From UBA11346 sp038060575 (GTDB taxonomy: Bacteria; Planctomycetota; UBA11346): a stretch of DNA of 64,000 nucleotides. The stretch is from the NCBI GenBank assembly GCA_964652775.1, contig CAZZAM010000001.1:124001-188000 (forward strand), read 5' to 3'. The notes beneath the pieces are model-generated. The model saw nothing but the letters and a program-made list of their open reading frames with translations, searched no databases and was not told the origin of the DNA. The position numbers and the translations under genes are program-made. This document shows positions 47,717 through 56,400 of the stretch, in pieces (the stretch's first letter is position 1; each line of letters begins with the position of its first letter).

Positions 47717-48214
47717 AACGCCCCCCTGCATGCATTGGGCGAGCGCTTTGTACACGCGGCTATAGGCGACCTGCACGGCACCTAGTGTCTTGCCGACGCG
47801 CAAGGCGATGGATGCGCCGTCCAGATTATCGGCAAAGCGCAAACGGATCAGCGACCGCGCAAATGGACTCAGACGATCCAGACAGCGTTCAAGCTGTTCG
47901 ATATCCTCACGGCCGGACTCAGGATTATGCTGCGACCATTCCGACTCCAGCATCGCCAAGGTCGTATCATCAAGGCAACGATCGCGGCGGTGACTGCGTC
48001 GGGCTTCGTTCAGCGCGAGGTTGCGCGCTGTCGTGCGAACCCATGCCATGGCGTGTCCCGGGTGATCAAACTTATCACAAGCATCATTGGCGCGGATGAG
48101 CGTTTCCTGAAACACGTCCTCGCCCGCCGTGCGATCGGGCAACACGACAGCGATCCAACCGAGGATGGCACCACGGCGGTCGAGCAACAAATGAAGCAGT
48201 TCGTCGCGCTGCAC
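47681..48214 (-). CDS. ECF-type sigma-70 family factor
   Basis: A 177-residue sigma factor. Region 2 covers about 10-80 (AGEDVFQETLIRANDACDKF, AWVRTTARNLALNEARR) and region 4 about 108-165 (LERCLDRLSPFARSLIRLRF). The start is a GTG at 48214, supported by TGAGGA four bases upstream. It is coupled to fecR by a four-base overlap and precedes a GspG-like gene, so it probably controls that operon in response to a signal sensed by FecR. Confidence 0.9.
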   Translation of the reverse strand: MQRDELLHLLLDRRGAILGWIAVVLPDRTAGEDVFQETLIRANDACDKFDHPGHAMAWVRTTARNLALNEARRSHRRDRCLDDTTLAMLESEWSQHNPESGREDIEQLERCLDRLSPFARSLIRLRFADNLDGASIALRVGKTLGAVQVAYSRVYKALAQCMQGGVPGNPMLQRGSP

Positions 48215-48260
48215 GGGGTCCTCAGGGGAGAAGTGTGCTCAGCGAGGGGACAACCAACAG

Positions 48261-48286
48261 GGAACCGAGCTGTAAAGGCCGCGTAT
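48261..48286 (+). promoter_or_regulatory. Possible ECF-sigma promoter for the sigma-heparinase fusion gene
   Basis: GGAAC (48261-48265) and CGTAT (48282-48286) are 16 bases apart, the layout of many ECF promoters. Transcription would begin near 48293, leaving about 120 bases before the ATG at 48415. The site lies in the divergent gap between two sigma genes, so autoregulation is possible. Evidence is motif match only. Confidence 0.3.
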
Positions 48287-48414
48287 CACCGCCGTGTGTG
48301 AGACTGCCAGCACCGTGCTCTCTTGGATTAGAAGTGGGCGGCAACACGCATGAACAGTTGCTACCTCACCTACCTTCTCGACTGGGGATACCTCTGTAGA
48401 CTGAAGCACCATCC

Positions 48415-51351
48415 ATGACCACCTCAGATACTGACGACGAACAACTGCTTGCAGGCTGGCGAGCCGGTCAAGACGAGGTGGCACTCCAGACTCTCTACGC
48501 TCGTCATGCCCGACTGGTTGCCTCAACCTGCCGACGCTGCGGCTCCCCCGACGCTGATGAGGCAACGCAGGCCGTATTCATGGTGCTTATGCGGCGCTCT
48601 GGCTCAGTCCCCAACCGCTGCTTGGCTGGATGGCTGACCATTACTGCACGTCGTGTCGTTCATCATCAACACCGAGCTATTCAGCGTCGGCAACATCACG
48701 AACAGGAAGCAGCCATGAAACTCGCTTGTCAACCTCCGGAACTCGCTGAATCCTCATCCTGGGATGACGCTCGTCAGCACCTCGACGCCGCACTCGCCCA
48801 ACTCAGCGCTGGCCGTCGCGAAGCCGTAGTACGCTACTTTCTCGAACAGAAGACCCAGTCAGTCGTAGCCACAGAACTTGGCTGTTCGACTGAGGCCGTG
48901 AAGACGCGCGTTCATGAAGGATTGGAAAGTCTGCGTGCCTTTTTCACTCGCCGTGGTGTGCCCCTCAGCGTCGCCGCCATTTCCAGTGGTCTTGCTACCG
49001 AAATAGCTGCCGCCGAGCCGAATCTCATGGCGACGTTCATCAATGTCTCAGCAACGCCAAGTTCCAACGCCTCAGCAACCATCCTCGCTCAGAAAGTTTG
49101 TAACGCCATGCTGCTCAACTCCATCACCTGGACCGCTGCTGCCGTGATCGTCATCGGTTCAGGACTGACCGCCGCACTAGTCCTTGGTGCCGATACCCAA
49201 CCGCCTCCGCCTCCAACTGTAAATGCACAGCCCGAACTGGTCGAATTAACAAACTTCCGAAGTGGTATTTCACTAACCATCGATGGCCGCCTTGGTCGTG
49301 ATTATGTCGTTGAACGACTCTTCCACGACGCCAAGGCCGATGACCACAGCGTCATCTATATGCGCAGTGGGACGAAAATGTCGCTGGCGCATAACGCCCT
49401 CAATGTCTACCAGGTCGATTCGAGCAGCCCCTTCAAGCAAGTGGGCATCAATGGTCCAGACGGCAAGCCCGACAGTGGCGACGAGGGAATCATCAATTTC
49501 AAAATTGACCGCGATCAGCAAACGGGATCGAATTGGTCCGCTGGATATCAGGATCGCGGCAATACGAAATCCCAGCAATCTTGCCAAGCCTACGTGCATC
49601 CGTTCTCGCTTGCGGATTTAGAGTTTGAGCCTGGCAGCAAAGTTATTGGCAGTGTTGGCCTGCAGCCAGGCGCCGTTCCGGGACCCAACTTCTATTATCG
49701 TGGGCAACTCGACGCCTACGGCGATGAGTGGCACAGCCTGACGGTTGCCGACGACGACAGCTCATTTCAGGGTGCTCACTACACCCACAAGCATTCCAGT
49801 GACGGGAAGGTTTTTCTCTTCGTCGTCGATCCTAAAACGCCCTGTCTCAGTGTGCGTGCGCTTACCGACCAAGCACAATTTTACACCACGCCGGCAAAGA
49901 CCTATTTTTTGCCGCGCATTCATGAGCAGACCACGTACATTGCGAACGACGTCGAGTTGCAGCTACATAATCTTTGCAATGAGCGGACGATCTTTTACCG
50001 CATCGATCAAGGGGAGGCGCAGAACTACCAAGCACCACTGCGGAGCGAGAGCTTCTCCGATGGGGCTCATGTTCTCGAGTACTGGATCGACGGTGGACCG
50101 CACCGGACCCGTGCCGTGGTCAAAAACCCCGTCTCGCCCGGCGCCCAAGAAACGCATCCTCGGCTGCTGTGGGCTGATGACGCTGAACTCGCCACGATCC
50201 GTGCGCGACTTGGTCGAGAGCCATATAAAACCATCTACGATGGAAGCCGAACGTCTGCGAAAGGTGCTGGGCACACGGCTATTGATGCGATCCTTGGGCG
50301 TGGCTCACGTAACTGGGTGAGTGCAGCGCTGGGCAACGCTTTCATTGCAAAAATCGAAGGCCCAGAGGCCAAAACGCCAACCGGAACCCGCACGTTCGCC
50401 AGCTATGCCAAACACGTACTGCTCGACAACAAACTGAGCTTCGATCCGGTCGGCATGGAGTTGAATCACAACTTTGCTCCGATGCCCACCGCCGAGTGGA
50501 ATGCCTACGGCTATTACGTGGTGAATGAAGTGTACGATCTGGCCCTGGCCTACGACTTGCTGATCAGCTTCTATCGCGCCGACCAAGCGCCAGGCGGCAT
50601 TACCCCAATCGAGGATCTGAAGATACGCGATCTGCTAGCGCATTGGATCGCGATTCAGACGTACGAACTGCGTGGTTTTGAATCCGCGCCGTGGCCTCCG
50701 CGGGCAGATCCCGGCGTCGGGATGTGGGATACCGCACGGTTGTCTGGCGCAGCTGTAGCCGCCATGGCCATGCCCGGCTACGACACGCCCTATTACGGCA
50801 CCAGCGGTTTTGATGGAAAGAGTACGGCGAAGCACCAGGGCATTCCGTTCACTGGACAAGCGTTCACCTGGAAGGAACTGTTCATCGACGCCAACCAAGA
50901 GGTCGCAACGACGCCGCGCCTCTGCCGCCGATTCAACCAACTTGACGGCGGTCTTATTACCGCCAACGGACAGTTTTTTGATCGGCGTGATTATTTCGCG
51001 AATCCTCTCATGGGTCACTGTTTCCAGATCTTGGCGAACACCGCTGTCAGGACCTGTGGGAAACGCTGGCCTCTGCTTGAGCGCGCATTTGCACATGCAG
51101 CAGCCGGCCTGCTGGAAGGCGGAAAAGTTGCCGACGCATCAGACAAAGGGCCGGCCATGTTCGCCCTGCCATTGATCGTGAACCACCAGTTTCCCGCCAT
51201 CGCAAACCTCATGCGCGACAACATAGACAAACAACCCGTCAATTACGACAACGGCAGGCGCAACGTTAACTCTCGTGGTTATATACTGTACACGGTCGGC
51301 GTGCTGGGCCTGATCTGGTACCAGGATGACATTGGGAAGGAACGGCCCTAA
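48415..51351 (+). CDS. ECF sigma factor fused by a membrane helix to a heparinase-like outer domain
   Basis: A 978-residue protein. Residues 8-92 are sigma region 2 and 120-180 region 4 (VVATELGCSTEAVKTRVHEG). Residues 183-232 are the Ala/Ser-rich tail seen in planctomycete ECF factors (PLSVAAISSGLATEIAAAEP), and 236-258 a membrane helix followed by a Pro-rich stretch. Residues 275-575 are beta-rich modules. From 581 (HPRLLWADDAELATIRARLG) to the end is an alpha-helical toroid like heparinase II/III or alginate lyases. So a DNA-directing module is tethered to an outer, probably glycan-binding or glycan-cleaving, domain. Lyase catalytic residues were not confirmed. A short gap separates it from the divergent sigma gene. 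Confidence 0.85.
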   Translation: MTTSDTDDEQLLAGWRAGQDEVALQTLYARHARLVASTCRRCGSPDADEATQAVFMVLMRRSGSVPNRCLAGWLTITARRVVHHQHRAIQRRQHHEQEAAMKLACQPPELAESSSWDDARQHLDAALAQLSAGRREAVVRYFLEQKTQSVVATELGCSTEAVKTRVHEGLESLRAFFTRRGVPLSVAAISSGLATEIAAAEPNLMATFINVSATPSSNASATILAQKVCNAMLLNSITWTAAAVIVIGSGLTAALVLGADTQPPPPPTVNAQPELVELTNFRSGISLTIDGRLGRDYVVERLFHDAKADDHSVIYMRSGTKMSLAHNALNVYQVDSSSPFKQVGINGPDGKPDSGDEGIINFKIDRDQQTGSNWSAGYQDRGNTKSQQSCQAYVHPFSLADLEFEPGSKVIGSVGLQPGAVPGPNFYYRGQLDAYGDEWHSLTVADDDSSFQGAHYTHKHSSDGKVFLFVVDPKTPCLSVRALTDQAQFYTTPAKTYFLPRIHEQTTYIANDVELQLHNLCNERTIFYRIDQGEAQNYQAPLRSESFSDGAHVLEYWIDGGPHRTRAVVKNPVSPGAQETHPRLLWADDAELATIRARLGREPYKTIYDGSRTSAKGAGHTAIDAILGRGSRNWVSAALGNAFIAKIEGPEAKTPTGTRTFASYAKHVLLDNKLSFDPVGMELNHNFAPMPTAEWNAYGYYVVNEVYDLALAYDLLISFYRADQAPGGITPIEDLKIRDLLAHWIAIQTYELRGFESAPWPPRADPGVGMWDTARLSGAAVAAMAMPGYDTPYYGTSGFDGKSTAKHQGIPFTGQAFTWKELFIDANQEVATTPRLCRRFNQLDGGLITANGQFFDRRDYFANPLMGHCFQILANTAVRTCGKRWPLLERAFAHAAAGLLEGGKVADASDKGPAMFALPLIVNHQFPAIANLMRDNIDKQPVNYDNGRRNVNSRGYILYTVGVLGLIWYQDDIGKERP

Positions 51352-51369
51352 CGATTATTGCGACTATGC

Positions 51370-52461
51370 TCAGGGCCGGATGGCATGCTTGATCACAAAC
51401 GCCAGCAACGCCTCGCATTGAAAAAACTTCGGAGCCATCGGATCAGAGACGCTCGTATGGCCGCCACCGGGGATAACGATGACCTGCATGTCACCGCCAA
51501 TGGCCTTGTAGCGTTTGGCGATTTCGGCTGAGTTCTTCTCGAGCGGCACGGTGCCGTCTTTATCGCCGTGGACGTGCAGGATGGGAATATGCGCCTTGGC
51601 AATCGGCGCGAGGCGTTCGATCGGATTGTGCTGCGACAACAGCTTGTCCAACTCTGCGACGGTCATTCCGTACGCCGTCGCGGCCTTCTCCATGCCGGGA
51701 TAGCTACGCAGATCGCCAACCGGATAGATGCCAGCGATCGCAGCAACGCACTCGGGATGTTCCGCGGCCCAGTTGTAGAGCATGAGACCACCGCGACTTT
51801 GTGGCAGCAGCACCACCTTCTTGGCAAGTCCATGCTTGCTGGTCGCCACGTCGTAGAACTCGGTGAACGCGGCGCGGCCAGCCGGATTGCCCATGCTTTC
51901 GCCGACCGAAACAGACACGACGGCGATGCCGGCATCGAACAATCGTTTGCACATCCACGCGTTGGCTTGGCTGAGTCCATTGGGCGCGTACCAGACCCAG
52001 GGCAGCGGCCCCTTGTTCGTCCGCTGCGTGGGCACGTAGATCACTGCCTGCGTTGGCTTGCCACCAATGAGCGCGGCCAGCAGAACCGTGACAGCCGTGC
52101 TGCCCATCATGGTCGCATTCCAGTACTCCGGCTTTTTCGCTTTCAGAACCAGCGTGCCGGCACTCCAAGTTGGCTCAAAGCCACTGAGAAAACCAACATA
52201 ATCCATTGCCTTGCGCAGCGTCATGCCCTTGGCGAGTGGAACCACCCACGGCTTGGTGGCATCACCCTCGAAGGTCACCTGCATGGGGATTCCGGTCTTC
52301 TGCGTCAGATCAAGGACAACGTCATGGACCGATTTCCACTGTTCGTACGTTTCGCTCAGCGGTTTGTTCCACCCATCGCCAGGCAGTTCAGCCGAATGCA
52401 GTGCTATGACCATACTCAGCAAGCTCCCGATAACACTGATACAGAATGTTGAGCGGATCAT
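51370..52461 (-). CDS. Secreted alpha/beta hydrolase with STN-like N-terminal module
   Basis: A 363-residue protein from ATG 52461. A signal peptide covers about 1-24. Residues 45-108 (VVLDLTQKTGIPMQVTFEG ... GTLVLKAKK) resemble the STN (secretin/TonB short N-terminal) domain, normally found in secretins and receptors. Residues 130-363 are an alpha/beta hydrolase with Ser222 in PQSRGGL, Asp302 in HGDKDGTV and His335 in GGGHTS. It could be a periplasmic esterase or peptidase. Its start follows the isomerase stop by one base, so it is in the same operon. Confidence 0.8.
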   Translation of the reverse strand: MIRSTFCISVIGSLLSMVIALHSAELPGDGWNKPLSETYEQWKSVHDVVLDLTQKTGIPMQVTFEGDATKPWVVPLAKGMTLRKAMDYVGFLSGFEPTWSAGTLVLKAKKPEYWNATMMGSTAVTVLLAALIGGKPTQAVIYVPTQRTNKGPLPWVWYAPNGLSQANAWMCKRLFDAGIAVVSVSVGESMGNPAGRAAFTEFYDVATSKHGLAKKVVLLPQSRGGLMLYNWAAEHPECVAAIAGIYPVGDLRSYPGMEKAATAYGMTVAELDKLLSQHNPIERLAPIAKAHIPILHVHGDKDGTVPLEKNSAEIAKRYKAIGGDMQVIVIPGGGHTSVSDPMAPKFFQCEALLAFVIKHAIRP

Positions 52462-52462
52462 G

Positions 52463-53245
52463 TCAGATCCCACGTTGCTTCAACCACGCACGGTCGGCCG
52501 CTGCGTGATCCCAGGTTGGTCCCTTCCAGCAATGTTCGACCGACATGGTGCCGCTGTAGCCGTCACGCAGTACTTCAGCGAAGAGCGGCGTGAGGTACTC
52601 GCTGCCATCGTTCAAATAACCAGTTTTTTCAGGGCCATACGGATGCTGGAGATGGAAATGCTGAATGTCTGGCTTGAGCAAACGATAGCCGATCAACGGA
52701 TCACTGACTCCATCCGCCTGGTACAGCACTTTCAGATTCGCGGCTTGAACCAGATCAAACAACCGCCGCGTTGATACTGGCGTATCGGCCAGCGTATGTG
52801 CGTGGGTTTCGACCACGAAGAGGATATCCGGGGCAAGTGACGTGATCTTTTTGAGATTGGTCACCGCACGCTGCCACTGTTCCGGCGTCGCAACTGCCGA
52901 GCCGATGCCGTCGTTTCCAGCATCAACGAATGTGCGAATGCGTTTGGCGCCCAGTCGTCGAGCATAGCCAGCAAAACGAGCGGCAGACTCAATGGACTCT
53001 TTCACCAGATCGGGCAGATCGCGAGTCAGCCAGAAGTACGGCGACACTACTTCGATGCGCAGCTTCTTGGACTCAGCCAAGCGCCGAATCGCGTCAAGTT
53101 CAGCGTCGGTTTTGCCGTTGATGTGCTGGGCGAAGATCTCGACTCCGTCATAGCCGATATCCGCCAGACGTGGAATGATCTCCTCAATTGGCTGGTCACG
53201 AAAGGCGAGAGAACAGTAACAGAGAACAGGGCGCGGCTTGTTCAT
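52463..53245 (-). CDS. Sugar phosphate isomerase/epimerase (IolE/xylose isomerase-like TIM barrel)
   Basis: A 260-residue TIM-barrel protein of the AP-endonuclease-2 superfamily. The start at ATG 53245 overlaps the upstream epimerase stop by four bases; a longer frame exists but is the end of that gene. Metal-binding positions are suggested by VEIFAQH, FVVETHAHT, FHLQHPYG and MSVEHCW, which supply Glu, His and further acidic ligands. The family isomerises or dehydrates inosose and keto-sugars, which fits the cluster's sugar or inositol theme. Confidence 0.88.
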   Translation of the reverse strand: MNKPRPVLCYCSLAFRDQPIEEIIPRLADIGYDGVEIFAQHINGKTDAELDAIRRLAESKKLRIEVVSPYFWLTRDLPDLVKESIESAARFAGYARRLGAKRIRTFVDAGNDGIGSAVATPEQWQRAVTNLKKITSLAPDILFVVETHAHTLADTPVSTRRLFDLVQAANLKVLYQADGVSDPLIGYRLLKPDIQHFHLQHPYGPEKTGYLNDGSEYLTPLFAEVLRDGYSGTMSVEHCWKGPTWDHAAADRAWLKQRGI

Positions 53246-53997
53246 GTCGTGGCCTTCTTCTTGGTTGAACCTTCTGGAGCCAGCCAACTGAAATCGTAGC
53301 GCGGTTTCCACTTCAAGCGTTCACAGGTGTATTTCACCGCAGCGCGTTCCAACGATTCCTGCGTACTCATGACGTTGAACATTTCGAAACCCAGGTCCGG
53401 GCATTCCAGACACAGACGCGCAACCTCGCCGATATCGCGACGATCGGTGTCGGCATAATTGATCTCGCCGATCTTCTTGCCGTACTTATCGACATTCGCC
53501 TCGCCATCGAGGATGTAGCCGACGCGCAAACATGCGATCTGCATCTTCTCAACACGGGCAAATTGTTCGGCGATGACTTCCTGCAGCACCTTGGACAACG
53601 AGTAGTACTCGGTGCCACGGAGCGGCTGCTCGCTCGGCTTGGTACTAATGTTCGCCACCGATGTACTAGAGATAAGCACGATCCGTTTCACGCCACACGC
53701 CTTAGCCGCATGGAACAGATTGGCCGTACCCGTGACATTGATATCGAACGGCATCTTCGGTGTTTGGTAGTTGATGTTCTTTTCACCACGCGGCGCCATG
53801 TGGCCGATGACCAACGCATCCATGCCGCGCATTGCCGCTTCGACTTGGGCGTAGTTCTCAACGCTGCCAACGACAACTTCGTGGCGCGAGGTGAACGGTA
53901 CGACATCCATCAGTCGCAGCGTGTGATTGTGTTCTTCAAATGGGATAACTAAGCCGCGGCCAAGGAATCCACCAGCACCGGTGATGAGGATTTTCAT
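53242..53997 (-). CDS. NAD-dependent epimerase/dehydratase (extended SDR)
   Basis: A 251-residue protein beginning MKILITGAGGFLGRG with the TGxxGxxG nucleotide-binding motif, and AGGAG upstream of ATG 53997. The catalytic pair Tyr and Lys is in YYSLSKVLQE. A frame reaching 54219 is open only because the repeat at 54053-54128 is translatable. It acts on a nucleotide sugar or free sugar acid/lactone; the exact substrate is unknown. Confidence 0.9.
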   Translation of the reverse strand: MKILITGAGGFLGRGLVIPFEEHNHTLRLMDVVPFTSRHEVVVGSVENYAQVEAAMRGMDALVIGHMAPRGEKNINYQTPKMPFDINVTGTANLFHAAKACGVKRIVLISSTSVANISTKPSEQPLRGTEYYSLSKVLQEVIAEQFARVEKMQIACLRVGYILDGEANVDKYGKKIGEINYADTDRRDIGEVARLCLECPDLGFEMFNVMSTQESLERAAVKYTCERLKWKPRYDFSWLAPEGSTKKKATT

Positions 53998-54052
53998 GCT
54001 GCTTACTCCTGTGGCGAGAATGGTGGCAGCATGATCGGCAATGCCAGCGGCG

Positions 54053-54128
54053 CTGGGAAGGTCAAGCGCCTGCTTGACCTTGAGCATCGCATTGCCCCAT
54101 GGTCGAGCTGGTGCTCGACCCTCCCAGG
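54053..54128. repeat. Nested palindromic repeat (element G)
   Basis: Two hairpins, GGTCAAGC/GCTTGACC and GGTCGAGC/GCTCGACC, sit inside an outer GCTGGGAA/TCCCAGGC pair. It begins directly after the stop of the oxygenase fusion and lies within the operon. It may stabilise or attenuate the transcript between the two genes. Confidence 0.75.
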
Positions 54129-56390
54129 CTAGAACGCGTCGAAGGAGATCATCTGCAGATCGACGCCAAAAGACGTAAGCATAGCCGTGCATGCCTCGAT
54201 CATCTTCGGTGGTCCGCACAGATAAAACTCAATCGCGCGCGGGTTGGCGTGTGTCGCCAGATATTTCTCACGCACGACCTCATGAATGAACCCAGTTGGA
54301 CCATCCCAGGCATCCCCTTCCTGCGGTTCGCTGAGCGCGGGATGGAACGTGAAGTTGCGGTTACGAGCGGCGATCGCAGCAAAGTCCTCGTGATAGAATA
54401 ATTCGCGGCGCGAACGCGCTCCGTACCAATAACTCACTCGACGCGCGGTTGGCTCCTGACCGAACAACTGCAATAGATGCGCACGAATCGGCGCCATGCC
54501 CGCGCCACCGCCGATGTAAACCATCTCGCGCTGGGTCGGCTTGATGTGGAAATCACCGAAGGGACCAATGCCAGTCACCGTGTCGCCGGGCTTGAGGCTG
54601 AACACCCACGCTGAACCGACACCCGGCGGGATGGTGCCTCCTGGTGGCGGCGTTGCGATGCGGATGTTGAAGCGCAGGCCGCGTTCATTGGGCCCACTGG
54701 CGATCGAATAATTATTGCGACGACTCGTGCCATCGTGGCTGGCGGCTAACTCCAGCAAACCTTGTGCGCGCCAGGATGCCGCAAAAGGTTCAGGAATGAT
54801 CAGGTCACGGAAAGCGATGCGCCCGTAATTCGGAATGTCGAGCTGCAGGTAATCACCCGGCGTAAATGCACAGGCACCGTCAAGCGGCTCTAACACCAAC
54901 TCGGTGATGAACGTGGCGACCAAGCGATTGGAGACGACCCGGAAGCGCAACGTGCGTTGTTCACGCGCGCCAGCTCCACCGGCCGCCGCAACGTTCAACC
55001 ACAGGGTGCCATCGCGGTTCTCAAGTTGGTAGGTTCGCAGCGCGCGACACACCGGCGCCCGCGCTGGCGATCCGTCGCTCAGTTCGAAGCGCCCGTTGTG
55101 CTTCGGACATTCGATCTGCCGACCCTTCACTAAACCTTCAGCTAGGTGACTGTTACCGTGGGTACAGATGCCGTCCGTCGCGTGGTACGCGCCTTCATCG
55201 GTCAAATAGAGCGCATAGGTACGCTTGCCATGATCGCAGCGGATGACCTGACCGCGCGCAAGTTGCGCTGCCGCACCGACGGCCAACCAACCCGCGTTAT
55301 CGGGTATCCCGGAGACGGCATACTGAGTCGGTGATGATCGCGACGGCGGCGTGGGCAGTTGACGATGCACGCACCAGGTTGGTTCACGTCGCTGACGCAG
55401 TAGCGCCGGAATGATCTCACGGAATGCGGCAACGATGCTTGGATAGGGCGTCGGCATGTCGGCCTTCACCGCGGCATGCAGTCTGGGGAGATTATGATAC
55501 GGCACGAGGGGAAACATATGGTGCTCGACGTGATAATTCATATTCCAGTACAAGTAGCGGTGCAGCCAGTTCATGTACACCGTGCGGCAGTTGAGCCGGT
55601 GATCGAGCACGTCTTCAGCCAGGCCAGCGTGCTGCGTCAGACCGTACATCGGCATCAACCACGAACCATAGAGGTTCGGCAAACCAATGAACATGAGCGG
55701 CAAGATGCTGCCACTGACCAGAGCTGTTGCGATGACCGCCGCGTAAATCAACGCCGAGATCCGCGCCTTGAAGAAGACCTTGCCGTATTCGCTTTCGGGC
55801 ACGTACATGCGCTCGTCCGGATGCATGACGCCAACGCAATGCATGGCGAGGCGGGTGAAATACATCTTCATCGCCATGACGCCGAAGAAACTCAAGATGA
55901 GACCAGTGAAATCCGGCGGACGAGGCACCGCAATCTCAGGATCACGGCCGGTAATGATCGTGTCGCTGTGATGACGGGTGTGGCTCCAACGCCACGGCGT
56001 CGATTCGCGCATGACCATGAACGAAGCGATCTCGTACAATACATTGTTCATCCAATCGGTCTTGAACGCCGTGCCGTGACTCGACTCATGCCAACGTGAG
56101 TCAGATGTCGTTCCGTAAATGACGCCGTAGATCGCAAACGGAATAATCGCCCACCACGACGGCCACAACACATACCCAGCCCAACCGGAAACCCCCAGCA
56201 GCGTGAACCAGATCAGCGTATCGCGGATCGCCGGGCCATCGCGACGCTCAAGCAACCTGCGCATCTCATCACGCGGCACGTGGCAGGTGTACCAATCAGC
56301 TTCGGCAAGTCCGCGTTCGATCGCGCGGCGGGCATTGGCGTCGGAAAGACTGTAGTCGGTGACGGAAGCAGGGGCAGTGGCGGTAGTCAT
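54129..56390 (-). CDS. Three-domain oxygenase: MocD-like di-iron desaturase/hydroxylase + Rieske + NqrF-like reductase
   Basis: A 753-residue protein from ATG 56390. Residues 1-330 are a membrane fatty-acid-desaturase/hydroxylase domain with His boxes HESSH (101-105), HTRHH (137-141) and HVEHH (287-291); GRDPEI after the second box is as I recall it from MocD-type proteins. Residues about 358-467 are a Rieske [2Fe-2S] domain with CTH (409-411) and CPKH (428-431). Residues 478-753 are a flavin/NAD(P)H reductase like NqrF, with NNYSIASGP, YIGGGAGMAPIRAHL and YLCGPPKM. In rhizobia MocD, MocE and MocF are separate oxygenase, Rieske ferredoxin and reductase proteins used in rhizopine demethylation. 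Here all three are one chain, so electrons could pass from NADH to the di-iron site without partners. Substrate is inferred from sugar-gene neighbours; lipid hydroxylation is the alternative. Confidence 0.88.
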   Translation of the reverse strand: MTTATAPASVTDYSLSDANARRAIERGLAEADWYTCHVPRDEMRRLLERRDGPAIRDTLIWFTLLGVSGWAGYVLWPSWWAIIPFAIYGVIYGTTSDSRWHESSHGTAFKTDWMNNVLYEIASFMVMRESTPWRWSHTRHHSDTIITGRDPEIAVPRPPDFTGLILSFFGVMAMKMYFTRLAMHCVGVMHPDERMYVPESEYGKVFFKARISALIYAAVIATALVSGSILPLMFIGLPNLYGSWLMPMYGLTQHAGLAEDVLDHRLNCRTVYMNWLHRYLYWNMNYHVEHHMFPLVPYHNLPRLHAAVKADMPTPYPSIVAAFREIIPALLRQRREPTWCVHRQLPTPPSRSSPTQYAVSGIPDNAGWLAVGAAAQLARGQVIRCDHGKRTYALYLTDEGAYHATDGICTHGNSHLAEGLVKGRQIECPKHNGRFELSDGSPARAPVCRALRTYQLENRDGTLWLNVAAAGGAGAREQRTLRFRVVSNRLVATFITELVLEPLDGACAFTPGDYLQLDIPNYGRIAFRDLIIPEPFAASWRAQGLLELAASHDGTSRRNNYSIASGPNERGLRFNIRIATPPPGGTIPPGVGSAWVFSLKPGDTVTGIGPFGDFHIKPTQREMVYIGGGAGMAPIRAHLLQLFGQEPTARRVSYWYGARSRRELFYHEDFAAIAARNRNFTFHPALSEPQEGDAWDGPTGFIHEVVREKYLATHANPRAIEFYLCGPPKMIEACTAMLTSFGVDLQMISFDAF

Positions 56391-56400
56391 GGGGATTGGT

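Noticed and set aside
53998..54219. N-terminal extension of the SDR epimerase, including GRAPARPWGNAMLK
   Set aside because: This peptide is the translation of the palindromic repeat at 54053-54128; MKILITGAGG with AGGAG upstream is the real start.
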